This document shows, in pieces, positions 1 through 8,208 of a stretch of 64,000 nt of DNA (position 1 is its first letter; every line of letters begins with the position of its first letter). The stretch comes from Hyphomicrobiales bacterium (GTDB taxonomy: Bacteria; Pseudomonadota; Alphaproteobacteria; Rhizobiales; Rhizobiaceae). The notes below the pieces were generated by a model that had not been told where the DNA came from, searched no databases, and saw nothing but the letters and a program-made list of their open reading frames with translations. The stretch is taken from contig UCMT01000012.1 of assembly GCA_900473795.1 (NCBI GenBank), positions 88,269-152,268 on the forward strand, given 5' to 3'. A program made the translations under genes and the position numbers.

Positions 1-909
1 ACCGCCGACCTGCCGCTCAACGTGTCGCGTGAAATGATCCAGGACAGCCCGATTCTCGCGGCGATCCGCAAGGGCCTGACCAACCGCGTGCTGACCGCCA
101 TCGAGAAGCTTCAGGAGAGCGACGAGACCGCTTTTGCCACGCTCTGGGAGGCCTTCGGCAGCGTGCTGAAGGAAGGCATCTATGACGATTTCGAGCGCCG
201 CGCGCAGCTTCTTGCGCTCTCGCGCTTCCGCAGCACGGCCGCGGACGAGGCGACGCGGTCGCTTGCCGACTACGTCAAGGACATGAAGGATGCGCAGGCG
301 GCGATCTACTATCTGGCAGGCGACAATCTCGACCGCCTGAAGGCTTCGCCGCAGCTCGAAGGTTTTCGCGCCCGCGGGATCGAGGTTCTGCTTCTGACGG
401 ATTCCGTCGACAGCTTCTGGGTGACGACGGCTCCGGATTTTGAGGGAAAACCGTTCAAGTCGATCACCCAAGGGGCCGCCGACCTCGCCCAGGTGCCGAA
501 GACGCAGGGCGATGTTTCAAAGACCGCGGAGACGACGCCGGCTGTCAGCGACTTCATCGCCTTTGCCAAGGCGGCGCTCGGCGACACCGTATCGGACGTG
601 CGGGCGTCCGACCGGCTGACGGAAAGCGCCGTCTGCCTCGTCGCACCGGAACAGGGCTACGACCGTCAGCTTGAAAAGATGCTGCAGGGCGCCGGCAGGC
701 TGGATGCGGCCGCCAAGCCGATCCTCGAGATCAATCCCGACCACGGGCTGATCGCAGCGCTGGCTTCGGGCGGCAGCGACGATTTCCGCACCGACGCCGT
801 CCAGCTTCTGCTCGACCAGGCGCGCGTTCTCGACGGCGACAAGCCGCAGGACCCCCGCGCCTTCGCCGAGCGGCTTTCGCGGCTGTTCGAGCGGGCTTTG
901 CGGGGCTGA
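1..909 (+). CDS. htpG: HtpG (Hsp90) chaperone, C-terminal part
   Basis: This is the 3' end of an Hsp90-family ATP-dependent chaperone gene. The reading frame is open from base 1, so the gene starts outside the window and the N-terminal ATPase domain is not visible. The visible residues begin in the middle domain with the conserved stretch LPLNVSREMIQ followed by LAAIRK, typical of HtpG. They continue through the middle domain into the C-terminal dimerisation domain, ending with a RLFERALRG tail. About 302 residues are present, compared with about 620-630 for a full protein. A GTG at base 22 is internal and not a start. Confidence 0.9.
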   Translation, partial: TADLPLNVSREMIQDSPILAAIRKGLTNRVLTAIEKLQESDETAFATLWEAFGSVLKEGIYDDFERRAQLLALSRFRSTAADEATRSLADYVKDMKDAQAAIYYLAGDNLDRLKASPQLEGFRARGIEVLLLTDSVDSFWVTTAPDFEGKPFKSITQGAADLAQVPKTQGDVSKTAETTPAVSDFIAFAKAALGDTVSDVRASDRLTESAVCLVAPEQGYDRQLEKMLQGAGRLDAAAKPILEINPDHGLIAALASGGSDDFRTDAVQLLLDQARVLDGDKPQDPRAFAERLSRLFERALRG

Positions 910-943
910 GTTTCGTCAAGCGCCCGCACAGTTGAAAAGGCAA

Positions 944-972
944 TTGCCTGGCACCGTAATACGCATTATAAT
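944..972 (+). promoter_or_regulatory. Predicted hicAB promoter
   Basis: A TATAAT hexamer (967-972) lies 17 bp downstream of TTGCCT (944-949), a good sigma70-type arrangement. The predicted start of transcription near 979 leaves a leader of about 20 nt before hicA. The -10 box sits exactly at the centre of the palindrome at 951-986. Confidence 0.6.
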
Positions 973-986
973 GCGTATTACGGTGC
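951..986. promoter_or_regulatory. Perfect 36-bp palindrome, likely HicB operator
   Basis: The half site GCACCGTAATACGCATTA is followed directly by its exact reverse complement, giving 18+18 bp with no spacer and no mismatch. It contains the -10 box and lies 16 bp before the hicA start. HicB has a ribbon-helix-helix DNA-binding end in the neighbouring gene. That HicB binds here and represses its own operon is inference from the family. Confidence 0.75.
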
Positions 987-1001
987 GGCGGGTTACGGCG
1001 A

Positions 1002-1184
1002 ATGGAGAGGGACAGCAAGGCGATCATAAAACGTCTCAAGAGCGAGGGTTTTGAAGTCGTCTCGATCAGCGGATCGCATCACAAGCTGCGCAAGGGCGCG
1101 AAGACCATCATTGTGCCGCATCCGAAGAAGGATTTGCCGACGGGAACCGCCCGCGCCATCGCGAAACAGGCTGGATGGATATAA
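1002..1184 (+). CDS. hicA: HicA-family mRNA interferase toxin
   Basis: This 60-residue protein matches the HicA (YcfA) toxin family, small double-stranded-RNA-binding-fold RNases that cleave mRNA. The N-terminal helix IIKRLKSEGFEVV is followed by the strand carrying G24-S25-H26-H27-K28, where the conserved catalytic histidine lies. The end, TGTARAIAKQAGW, is the usual HicA C-terminal helix. The antitoxin gene hicB starts 3 bp after its stop, so the two form an operon. The toxin-first order is typical of hicAB. It was probably acquired with its promoter-operator between htpG and the convergent gene at 1588. Its activity is inferred from the family. Confidence 0.85.
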   Translation: MERDSKAIIKRLKSEGFEVVSISGSHHKLRKGAKTIIVPHPKKDLPTGTARAIAKQAGWI

Positions 1185-1187
1185 CCC

Positions 1188-1583
1188 ATGAAACATTTCA
1201 TCGCTTTGGTTCACAAGGAAAAAGACAGCGCGTACGGCGTGACTTTTCCCGATCTTCCCGATGTCTTCTCAGCCGCCGATCACGAAGAGGATCTGACCGC
1301 AAATGCTGTAGACGCGATACGGCTGTGGGCGGAGGATCAGCCGACACCGGCCCCCTCCACCCACGACGAGATCATGCGCCGGGAAGAAGTCCGCGAGGAA
1401 CTGGCAAAGGGCGCCTTTCTGATGCGCGTTCCCTTTATCGAAGACAGCACCCGCATCGTGCGCGCGAACGTCACGTTTGAAAAGGGCATGCTGGACGCCA
1501 TCGACACGGCCGCCCGCGAACGCGGCCTGACACGGTCTGCTTTCCTTGCAAGTTGCGCACGCAAGGAAATCGAGGCCGCCTAG
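1188..1583 (+). CDS. hicB: HicB-family antitoxin with ribbon-helix-helix domain
   Basis: This 131-residue antitoxin should neutralise HicA and repress the operon. Residues 1-50 carry the partial RNase H-like HicB fold (HFIALVHKEKDSAYGVTFPDLP, with the FPDLPDVFSAADH hallmark). The last 45 residues (NVTFEKGMLDAIDTAARERG...RSAFLASCARKEI) form a ribbon-helix-helix DNA-binding domain. That makes this the RHH type of HicB rather than the HTH type. It starts 3 bp after hicA, and its stop lies only 4 bp from the stop of the convergent gene at 1588. The perfect palindrome at 951-986 is the obvious candidate operator. Confidence 0.85.
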   Translation: MKHFIALVHKEKDSAYGVTFPDLPDVFSAADHEEDLTANAVDAIRLWAEDQPTPAPSTHDEIMRREEVREELAKGAFLMRVPFIEDSTRIVRANVTFEKGMLDAIDTAARERGLTRSAFLASCARKEIEAA

Positions 1584-1587
1584 AACC

Positions 1588-1836
1588 TCAGGCGGCCCAC
1601 CAGACGCCGAGCAAGACCGCCAGGACCCCGACCGCAAAGATGCCGAACATCGTCATCTGCTTGCGCGCCTGGTCGAGGGTTTCGGGATCGACCGGCCGGC
1701 GGCCGGTCTGGAAGGCCAGGGGCACCTCGGAGGTTGGTTCCTTGCCTTCGCCGCTCTTGATATCCTTTGCGATCACTTCCGCGACATCCTCGGTGATGGG
1801 CGGGCGGGCAGGTCCAAATCCCATTGTTTGCTCCAT
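1588..1836 (-). CDS. Small single-pass membrane protein of unknown function
   Basis: This encodes an 82-residue protein starting MEQTMGFGPARPP. The N-terminal 55 residues are hydrophilic and charged, and a single C-terminal membrane helix follows (FGIFAVGVLAVLLGVWWAA). This suggests a tail-anchored protein with a cytoplasmic head. An ATG 30 bp further upstream would add a basic, unlikely extension, so the start at 1836 is preferred. I do not recognise a characterised family; similar short proteins are annotated as hypothetical in rhizobia. It lies downstream of the RsmC-like gene on the same strand with a 125-bp gap. Confidence 0.6.
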   Translation of the reverse strand: MEQTMGFGPARPPITEDVAEVIAKDIKSGEGKEPTSEVPLAFQTGRRPVDPETLDQARKQMTMFGIFAVGVLAVLLGVWWAA

Positions 1837-1961
1837 CGAGCGCCGTGCGTCCGGTCGGACGCGCAAGGGGCGCGGCGAGGGAAATGGTGAACCTTAATCA
1901 GGGCGATGGCAACTGCAAAAGAGGCGCCCCGGGATGCCGTGGACCCTGCCCTTTTCGGAGG

Positions 1962-2978
1962 TCAGCGCTTGCCCCAGAGGACCTTGAAGCGGGCATTGCG
2001 GCAGGTCTCGCCCCATTCCTTGAAGGTCTCCGCCATCACCGGCTCGTAAGGCAGGCCGCGATTGGCAACCAGCATCAGCCTTCCGCCGATCTTCAATGCC
2101 TTGGCCGCAGCCTTGATCATCGCAATGCCGAGCGCCGGATCGGCGGCCTGGGTCTCGTGGAACGGCGGGTTCATGACGATCAGGTCGTATTTGTCACGCG
2201 TTTCCTCGGAGGTGAGGTCCTGCCAATAGAAGCGCGTCGGGACGTTCGGCGCATTGGCCTTGAGGTTGGCGCGTGCGGCTTCCAGCGCGTGATAATCGGC
2301 CTCAAAGAGATCGATGCCCTTCAGGCCAGGGGATTTTTCCGCCAGCATCACCGACAGATAGCCCCAGCCGGCGCCGAAATCGGCGGCGTGACCCTTGAAA
2401 TCCTCGGGAAGACGCGAGGCCAGCAGTTCCGAGCCAGCATCGATCCGCTCATGCGAGAACATGCCCGGCGCCGCGTCGAAACGACCTTCGACGCGAACCG
2501 GCTTCTTGGCAAACTTGACGATCACATCATCCGCATCTTCCGGACGGCCGAACCAGAAGGCGATGCCGTGATATTTCGGCAGGCCGTCGCCGCCCCAGCC
2601 GAGCTGGGCGACGCGCTTGCGCAGCGACTGGATGCCGTCTTCCTTGCCGCCGGCAACGACGATCAGACCGCCGATCTTGGTGCGCTTCAGCGCTTCGGCG
2701 ATGCGGTCCTCGTTCTCGCCCTTGTGCTTGCCGCAGAGGATGAGCGCGGCATCATAGTCCTCGCCCTCGACGAACGGCGTCACCGGCGCCTTGGCGGCTT
2801 CCAGAGCCTTGTAGAGCGGCCTTGAGCCCTGCACGGCGGCGATCGACGCGGCAAAATCCGCCGGCAGCCGGTAACCCGCCTCGGCACCGAGAAACAGCAC
2901 ACGCTCGCCTTCGCCAGGCGCGGGAACAACGCCGGTCTCGAAGGGATGGAAAAGGGTTTTCAGCGCGTCGCGGCTCAT
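1962..2978 (-). CDS. RsmC-like class I SAM-dependent rRNA methyltransferase
   Basis: This 338-residue protein has the layout of RsmC/RlmG enzymes, which methylate guanine N2 in rRNA. A degenerate N-terminal methyltransferase-like half (residues 1-160) is followed by a functional C-terminal Rossmann domain. Motif I appears as ADFGAGWGYLS (199-209), and the N2-guanine motif IV as NPPFHE (270-275). RsmC makes m2G1207 of 16S rRNA; I cannot separate RsmC from close relatives by eye. The start at 2978 (MSRDALKTLF) is preferred over an upstream one that would run through the pnp terminator. It follows pnp on the same strand, fitting the RNA-metabolism context. Confidence 0.75.
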   Translation of the reverse strand: MSRDALKTLFHPFETGVVPAPGEGERVLFLGAEAGYRLPADFAASIAAVQGSRPLYKALEAAKAPVTPFVEGEDYDAALILCGKHKGENEDRIAEALKRTKIGGLIVVAGGKEDGIQSLRKRVAQLGWGGDGLPKYHGIAFWFGRPEDADDVIVKFAKKPVRVEGRFDAAPGMFSHERIDAGSELLASRLPEDFKGHAADFGAGWGYLSVMLAEKSPGLKGIDLFEADYHALEAARANLKANAPNVPTRFYWQDLTSEETRDKYDLIVMNPPFHETQAADPALGIAMIKAAAKALKIGGRLMLVANRGLPYEPVMAETFKEWGETCRNARFKVLWGKR

Positions 2979-2997
2979 GGTGAACGTCCTAGCGGGG

Positions 2998-3036
2998 ATA
3001 AATAAGAAAGGGCGCGGAACGATCCGCTCCGCGCCC
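2998..3036 (-). terminator. Rho-independent terminator of pnp
   Basis: A 9-bp GC-rich stem (GGGCGCGGA at 3010-3018 pairing with TCCGCGCCC at 3028-3036) is followed on the minus strand by a T-rich tract (TTTCTTATTTAT). It sits 25 bp downstream of the pnp stop codon and just before the RsmC-like gene, which therefore probably has its own promoter or depends on read-through. Confidence 0.7.
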
Positions 3037-3060
3037 ATGGCAGTTTCTCAAGCGCGCTGC

Positions 3061-5193
3061 TTATTCAGCAGCTTCGCCTTCGCCCTTGGCGAGTTCCTTG
3101 CCGGTCGCCTGATCGACAACCTTCATGGAGAGGCGAACCTTGCCGCGCTCGTCGAAGCCCATCAGCTTGACCCAGACCTTGTCGCCTTCCTTGACGACGT
3201 CGGAGGTCTTGGCAACTCGCTCGGAAGCGAGCTGCGAGATGTGCACGAGGCCGTCGCGCGGGCCGAAGAAGTTGACGAATGCGCCGAAGTCCGCGGTCTT
3301 GACGACCGTGCCTTCGTAGATCTGGCCAACTTCCGGTTCGGCGACGATCGAATGGATCCACTTGCGGGCGGCTTCGATTTCCTTAGCCGACGAAGACGCG
3401 ATCTTGATCGTGCCGTCGTCTTCGATATTGACCTTGGCACCGGTCTTTTCGACGATTTCGCGGATGACCTTGCCGCCCGAACCGATGACTTCACGGATCT
3501 TGTCGACCGGGATGTTCATGACTTCGATGCGCGGTGCGAATTCGCCGAGCTGGCTGCGACCCTCGGTGATGGCATTGGCCATCTCGCCGAGGATGTACTT
3601 GCGGCCGCCCTGCGCCTGCTCAAGCGCGACCTTCATGATCTCTTCGGTGATACCGGCGATCTTGATGTCCATCTGCAGCGAGGTAATGCCGTCAGCGGTG
3701 CCGGCGACCTTGAAGTCCATGTCGCCGAGATGATCCTCGTCGCCAAGGATGTCGGAGAGAACGGCGAAGCGCTCACCTTCGAGGATCAGGCCCATGGCGA
3801 TACCGGCAACGGGCTTCGCCAACGGAACGCCGGCATCCATCAGGGCCAGCGAGGTACCGCAAACGGTTGCCATCGAGGACGAGCCGTTCGACTCGGTGAT
3901 TTCCGAGACGACGCGCAGCGTGTAGGGGAACTGCTCGACAGCCGGCAGCATCGGACGGATAGCGCGCCAGGCGAGCTTGCCGTGACCGATTTCGCGGCGG
4001 CCCGGGGAGCCCATGCGACCGGTCTCACCGACCGAATAGGGCGGGAAGTTGTAGTGCAGCATGAACTTTTCTTTGTACATGCCGGTCAGACTATCGACGT
4101 ACTGCTCGTCTTCGCCGGTGCCGAGCGTGGCAACGACGATCGCCTGCGTTTCACCGCGGGTGAACAGGGCCGAGCCGTGGGTGCGCGGCAGGATGCCGAC
4201 TTCCGAGACGATCGGGCGAACGGTCGACAGGTCGCGGCCGTCGATGCGGCTCTTGGTGTCGAGGATGTTCCAGCGGACGATCTTGGCCTGCAGGTGCTTG
4301 AAGACGGCACCGATGACTTCGGCCGTGTACTTCGGCTCAACGCCTTCCGGGAAGAAATGCGCCTTCACCTTGGCCTTGACGGCGTCAACGGCGGCGTAGC
4401 GCTCAGCCTTCTGGGTGTTCTTGTAGGCAACGCGCAGTTCGGCTTCGGCGAGCGAGAGCATTTCGGCTTCGAGTTCCGAATAGTCTTCCGGCTGGAAGTC
4501 GCGCGGCTCCTTGGCAGCCACTTCGGCGAGCTTGATGATCGCGTCGATGACCGGCTGGAAGCCCTTGTGGCCGAACATGACGGCGCCGAGCATGACGTCT
4601 TCGTTCAGTTCCTTGGCTTCCGATTCGACCATCAGGACGGCGTCACCGGTACCGGCGACGACGAGATCGAGGATCGATTCGTCCATCTCGTCGAGATGCG
4701 GGTTGAGCACGTATTCGCCGTTGATGTAGCCGACGCGGGCGCCGCCGACCGGACCCATGAAGGGAACGCCGGAAATCGTAAGCGCTGCGGAAGCGGCAAC
4801 CATCGACAGGATGTCCGGATCATTTTCCAGGTCGTGCTGGACGACGGTGACGACAACCTGGGTGTCGTTCTTGTAACCTTCCGGGAAGAGCGGGCGGATC
4901 GGACGGTCGATCAGGCGGGAAACCAGCGTTTCCTTTTCCGACGGACGGCCTTCGCGCTTGAAGTAGCCACCCGGGATCTTGCCGGCGGCGTAGGTCTTTT
5001 CCTGGTAGTTGACGGTGAGCGGGAAGAAATCCTGGCCCGGCTTCGGCGCCTTGGCCGAAACGACGGTGGCGAGAACGACGGTCTCGCCGTAGGTGGCAAG
5101 CACGGCGCCGTCAGCCTGACGAGCGATCTTGCCGGTTTCGAGCTTGAGCGGGCGGCCTGCCCATTCAATTTCTACCGTGTGGGTATCGAACAT
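3061..5193 (-). CDS. pnp: Polyribonucleotide nucleotidyltransferase (PNPase)
   Basis: This 710-residue enzyme is the phosphorolytic 3'-5' exoribonuclease of RNA decay, usually trimeric and linked to the degradosome. In order it shows a first RNase PH domain from [11 protein letters not shown], an alpha-helical linker, and a catalytic second RNase PH domain. The latter contains [21 protein letters not shown] and the [14 protein letters not shown] region with catalytic aspartate. A KH domain ([14 protein letters not shown]) and a C-terminal S1 domain ([19 protein letters not shown]) follow. The length matches the family. The start at 5193 was chosen because [11 protein letters not shown] is the canonical N-terminus; an upstream ATG adds a cysteine-rich unrelated extension. 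rpsO lies upstream, as is usual. Confidence 0.97.
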   Translation of the reverse strand: MFDTHTVEIEWAGRPLKLETGKIARQADGAVLATYGETVVLATVVSAKAPKPGQDFFPLTVNYQEKTYAAGKIPGGYFKREGRPSEKETLVSRLIDRPIRPLFPEGYKNDTQVVVTVVQHDLENDPDILSMVAASAALTISGVPFMGPVGGARVGYINGEYVLNPHLDEMDESILDLVVAGTGDAVLMVESEAKELNEDVMLGAVMFGHKGFQPVIDAIIKLAEVAAKEPRDFQPEDYSELEAEMLSLAEAELRVAYKNTQKAERYAAVDAVKAKVKAHFFPEGVEPKYTAEVIGAVFKHLQAKIVRWNILDTKSRIDGRDLSTVRPIVSEVGILPRTHGSALFTRGETQAIVVATLGTGEDEQYVDSLTGMYKEKFMLHYNFPPYSVGETGRMGSPGRREIGHGKLAWRAIRPMLPAVEQFPYTLRVVSEITESNGSSSMATVCGTSLALMDAGVPLAKPVAGIAMGLILEGERFAVLSDILGDEDHLGDMDFKVAGTADGITSLQMDIKIAGITEEIMKVALEQAQGGRKYILGEMANAITEGRSQLGEFAPRIEVMNIPVDKIREVIGSGGKVIREIVEKTGAKVNIEDDGTIKIASSSAKEIEAARKWIHSIVAEPEVGQIYEGTVVKTADFGAFVNFFGPRDGLVHISQLASERVAKTSDVVKEGDKVWVKLMGFDERGKVRLSMKVVDQATGKELAKGEGEAAE

Positions 5194-5553
5194 GTTTTGT
5201 CCTTCGTGTGCGGCAAGTCCGCGCCGCTGCCTAACTGGCGCGGGCGGTCCGCAAAAATGACACATCACGGGCAAGACAACGGGAGGCTTCCAAAATCTGG
5301 CTGGCGGTCGTTCCGCTCCTGAAAGCCAATTGGCTTCGGGCGCTGGGAAAAACGAGCAAGCGCCGAAGCACCCTGCAATCCTGCCCCATGACAGGTCATC
5401 GGTTGGTTCCGCAGAGCCGGCCCATCCGGTCTGCTGGGGCGTCCGCTTCGGCAGAGCCAGCGTGGCTCGCCCGGAAGCGCAAAAGACGGGATCAATCCCG
5501 CAAAAAAGAACCGGCGGGCATCCTTCCTTCGAAGGGTCCCGCCGGCGTAAGGC
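5194..5553 (-). other. rpsO-pnp spacer (360 bp) holding the rpsO terminator and pnp leader
   Basis: No convincing gene lies here. The rpsO-proximal end holds two stem-loops: the strong one at 5501-5545, and a smaller CGGGA-TTGA-TCCCG stem with a TCTTTTG tail around 5486-5500. The remaining 290 bp before pnp contain several GC-rich inverted stretches, for example GGGCGAGCC...GGCTC. In enterobacteria the pnp leader is the target of RNase III/PNPase autoregulation; whether this leader does the same is unknown. Confidence 0.5.
5501..5545 (-). terminator. Rho-independent terminator of rpsO
   Basis: The stem CCGGCGGG (5511-5518) pairs with CCCGCCGG (5538-5545), with a further inner pairing, and is followed on the minus strand by TTCTTTTTTG. 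It begins 9 bp after the rpsO stop codon. It should separate most rpsO transcription from pnp. Confidence 0.8.
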
Positions 5554-5823
5554 TTAGCGGCGAATGCCGAGAGCGGTGATCAGCTTGGTATAGCGCGCTT
5601 CGTCCTTGCCCTTGACGTAGTCGAGAAGCGAACGGCGGCTGGAAACCATTGCCAGAAGGCCACGACGCGAGTGGTTGTCCTTCTTGTGACCCTTGAAGTG
5701 TTCGGTCAGGTTGTTGATCCGCTCGGTGAGGATGGCAACCTGGACTTCCGGAGAACCGGTATCGCCTTCAACAGTTGCGTATTCCTTGATGAGCGCAGCC
5801 TTGCGCTCTGCAGTGATCGACAT
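5554..5823 (-). CDS. rpsO: 30S ribosomal protein S15
   Basis: This 89-residue protein is the primary 16S rRNA-binding protein S15 of the small subunit platform. It shows the typical sequence: [15 protein letters not shown], then [35 protein letters not shown] and a C-terminal end in ITALGIRR. The length is exactly that of the family. The usual order truB-rpsO-pnp is broken here, because a histidine kinase and an SH3 protein lie between truB and rpsO. rpsO therefore needs its own promoter in the 167-bp gap upstream. A strong terminator follows. Confidence 0.97.
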   Translation of the reverse strand: MSITAERKAALIKEYATVEGDTGSPEVQVAILTERINNLTEHFKGHKKDNHSRRGLLAMVSSRRSLLDYVKGKDEARYTKLITALGIRR

Positions 5824-5990
5824 CGTGTCATCCTTTCAATGTTTAGGATTTCGGGTCGCCAGCAGCCGGGATGTCGTCTAGCTGCGGCCATGAAGGCAAA
5901 AGTCCACTTGATCGGGGTCTGATGCTGGCGCTGCCTATAAACCATCCGGCATCAAAAAGAAAGGGGGCGGATAAGGCCCATCCGGAGCGC

Positions 5991-6320
5991 CTATTCCGGC
6001 GCTGTGCGCGGATGCATGGGCGCCGATTTCAGCTTCTCGTCGCGTCCCGAGCAATCGAGGAAACTGGCAAAGACCCAGCCCAGCGTCTCGCCATCCGCGG
6101 TCACCTGGACCCAGCGCTTGCTGCCTATTCGCGTTTCGGCGATCACATCGACGGAAAGCCCATTGTCGAGCGTCGACAGGATCTGTCCGTTGGGCTGTGC
6201 CCGGACATTGAGCGGCGTGCCCGTCGGATCGGCCACAACGCATTCGGCACCGAAGGCGGACACCATACCGGAGGCGAAAGCCCCAAGAACGGTGGCGGCG
6301 ATGATGCTCTTGCGACGCAT
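5991..6320 (-). CDS. Secreted single SH3-domain protein
   Basis: This 109-residue protein has a signal peptide (MRRKSIIAATVLGAFASGMVSAFGA) and one bacterial SH3 domain. Its hallmarks are PLNVRAQPNGQIL, then a strand pair ending in WVQVTADGETLGWVFASFLDC. Such domains usually bind cell-wall peptides or other periplasmic partners. The start at 6320 gives a clean signal peptide; an ATG 45 bp upstream would spoil it. It lies 45 bp downstream of the HWE kinase gene on the same strand and may be cotranscribed with it. The function is unknown. Confidence 0.7.
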   Translation of the reverse strand: MRRKSIIAATVLGAFASGMVSAFGAECVVADPTGTPLNVRAQPNGQILSTLDNGLSVDVIAETRIGSKRWVQVTADGETLGWVFASFLDCSGRDEKLKSAPMHPRTAPE

Positions 6321-6365
6321 GTGTTCTCTTTCAACGGGACTCAGCTGTCCCGCAGGATAACCCAA

Positions 6366-8075
6366 TCAGGATTGTGCCGACAGATTTGCATTCAACCGCT
6401 CCTGGGGCACAGTCACCCGCCATTCGATGCCGTCCGCATGCATGATCCGCTCCAGTTTTGCATCCAGCACCATGGCAAGCATACGCTCAAGCACGATGGT
6501 CCCGAAACCCCTGCGTGTGGCGGCGATACTATCCGCATCGATGTCTGCGCCCGCCTCTCTCCAGACGAGCAAAAATGCCCCGTCAGCGAGCGACCACGTC
6601 AGGTCGACGGTCCCCCTGCTGTTGCCCAGCGCACCATATTTCGTGGCGTTGGTGGCAAGCTCATGCAGCGCCATGCCCAGCGTCTGCGAAACCTGCGCGT
6701 CAAGCCGCACGGACGGCCCCGAAAGGCGAACGCGCTGCGGATCATCGGGAATGAACGGTTGCAGCTGGTTTTGCGCAAGTTCCTGGAAATCGACGCCCTG
6801 CGTGGCGTTGGCAATCATCAGATCTGTCGAGCGGGCGAGGCCAGCAATCCGCTTGCGGAACGCCTCGGCAAAATCCACCCGGCTTTCCCCCACGTTGAGG
6901 GATTGGTTGAGCATCGATTGAATGACCGTCAACTGGTTCTTGGACCGGTGCGCGACTTCCCGCATCAGGAAGCGGATTTCGTTTTCCGCCTTCCGGCGGG
7001 CCTGAGCCGCCTCTGCCAGCGCGGTCGATACCGTCTCGATCTCGGAAATCATATGCGTGCGCGGTGCGATCGGCCGTCCGGCACCGAGGAGATGCGCATC
7101 GCGTGCCAGTACCTTGACACCCTGCGTCAGCAGCCCGGCAATGGTAACCGACCCGGCGATCGCGATGCCGGCAAAGAGAATTCCACCCAGCGACAGCCAG
7201 AGATAGGACCAGAGCGCTGGCGCATCGACATCGGCGCTCTTCGCCCAGGCGATGACCTTCCAGCCGGTGAGGACGGAAAACTCGGTGACCGTCCTGTATG
7301 CCACGCCGTCATGCGTCGCCTCGCCGACGCCGACGCGCAACGACGGCACGATGCTCATGAAGAACGGCTTGCCGACCGCCACGGTGGGATCGGACGAGGC
7401 AATCACATTGTCGGCGCTGTCGACCAGGGCCGCGTTCCAGCCGGGCGACAGAACGTCCCTGCTGACCGCCTTCGACATGTTTTCGGCATTCTGTGTCAGC
7501 GTCAGCAGATAATCATTGTTGCCGAGCGGCGTGGTGACCGGCAGATAAACGTTGAACACCCATTTTCCCGCCGTCCTGCCAAAAAAGACGTTCGAAATGA
7601 GCGGGCCGCCGTTGCGGAACGCCAGGTCGATCGAAGTGGGATCGGACGCCTTGCCGAGCGCGCTGCCGAAGGGCGCCCGCGTGTTGAAAAGCTGATTGTG
7701 TGCGCGGTCGATGACCAGCAAATTGGATCCGGTACCGGCAAGGGCGGACGATGCCCGCTCATAGAGCTGGCCCAGATTTCTGGTGTCGATCGGCGTGGCG
7801 GTCGACAACACCTTGAGCGTGGTCAGCATGCTGTCGATCTCGCGCTCGACGACGCGGGTGACCGCACCCGTCGTTCCCTTGAGCAGCGCCGCAACCACAC
7901 GTTCCTGCTCGTCTGTGCTGCGTTTCAGGATGATCATCGAGAAAACGAAGGAAGGAACGATGGCGACAAGCAGCAGCGCCGCCAGATAGAACGACAGCGG
8001 GCGCCTCAGCCGCGAGCGAAGGAACGCCAACCAGGGAGCGCCCTGCTCGCTCAGTTTGTCCAGTCTGCCGTTCAA
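6366..8075 (-). CDS. Membrane-bound HWE-family sensor histidine kinase
   Basis: This 569-residue kinase has a membrane helix at about residues 28-50, a periplasmic sensor region of about 235 residues (double-Cache-like by size), a second helix at about 288-315, a HAMP-like linker and a C-terminal kinase core. The phosphoacceptor is H376 in EVAHRSKNQLTVIQSML, and the ATP-binding part has HELATNATKYGAL (471-483) and LVWREAG, the W-x-E mark of HWE kinases. No response regulator is adjacent. HWE kinases of alphaproteobacteria often feed the PhyR/EcfG general stress pathway, but this link is inference. Its position between truB and rpsO is unusual. Confidence 0.85.
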   Translation of the reverse strand: MNGRLDKLSEQGAPWLAFLRSRLRRPLSFYLAALLLVAIVPSFVFSMIILKRSTDEQERVVAALLKGTTGAVTRVVEREIDSMLTTLKVLSTATPIDTRNLGQLYERASSALAGTGSNLLVIDRAHNQLFNTRAPFGSALGKASDPTSIDLAFRNGGPLISNVFFGRTAGKWVFNVYLPVTTPLGNNDYLLTLTQNAENMSKAVSRDVLSPGWNAALVDSADNVIASSDPTVAVGKPFFMSIVPSLRVGVGEATHDGVAYRTVTEFSVLTGWKVIAWAKSADVDAPALWSYLWLSLGGILFAGIAIAGSVTIAGLLTQGVKVLARDAHLLGAGRPIAPRTHMISEIETVSTALAEAAQARRKAENEIRFLMREVAHRSKNQLTVIQSMLNQSLNVGESRVDFAEAFRKRIAGLARSTDLMIANATQGVDFQELAQNQLQPFIPDDPQRVRLSGPSVRLDAQVSQTLGMALHELATNATKYGALGNSRGTVDLTWSLADGAFLLVWREAGADIDADSIAATRRGFGTIVLERMLAMVLDAKLERIMHADGIEWRVTVPQERLNANLSAQS

Positions 8076-8208
8076 GCTTTCCTCATCAGATCAGCCCCTC
8101 CGGACCGCGACGTGCCGCGAATCCCGACCACCGATCGGAACATGCGCCAGCGATCCCGGGAAGGCAACCCGATGGCTTGTGACGAAATCTAAGGGATTGC
8201 TGCTGAAC

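Noticed and set aside
2977..5322. Very long plus-strand reading frame opposite pnp and the RsmC-like gene
   Set aside because: It is a shadow of GC-rich codon use on the other strand; its product is acidic and low-complexity (many Asp, Gly, Arg), and pnp on the minus strand is unmistakable.
5871..8192. Plus-strand reading frame of about 770 codons opposite the histidine kinase
   Set aside because: Composition is rich in Arg, His, Gln and Asp without any domain, and the kinase with all its motifs occupies the opposite strand.
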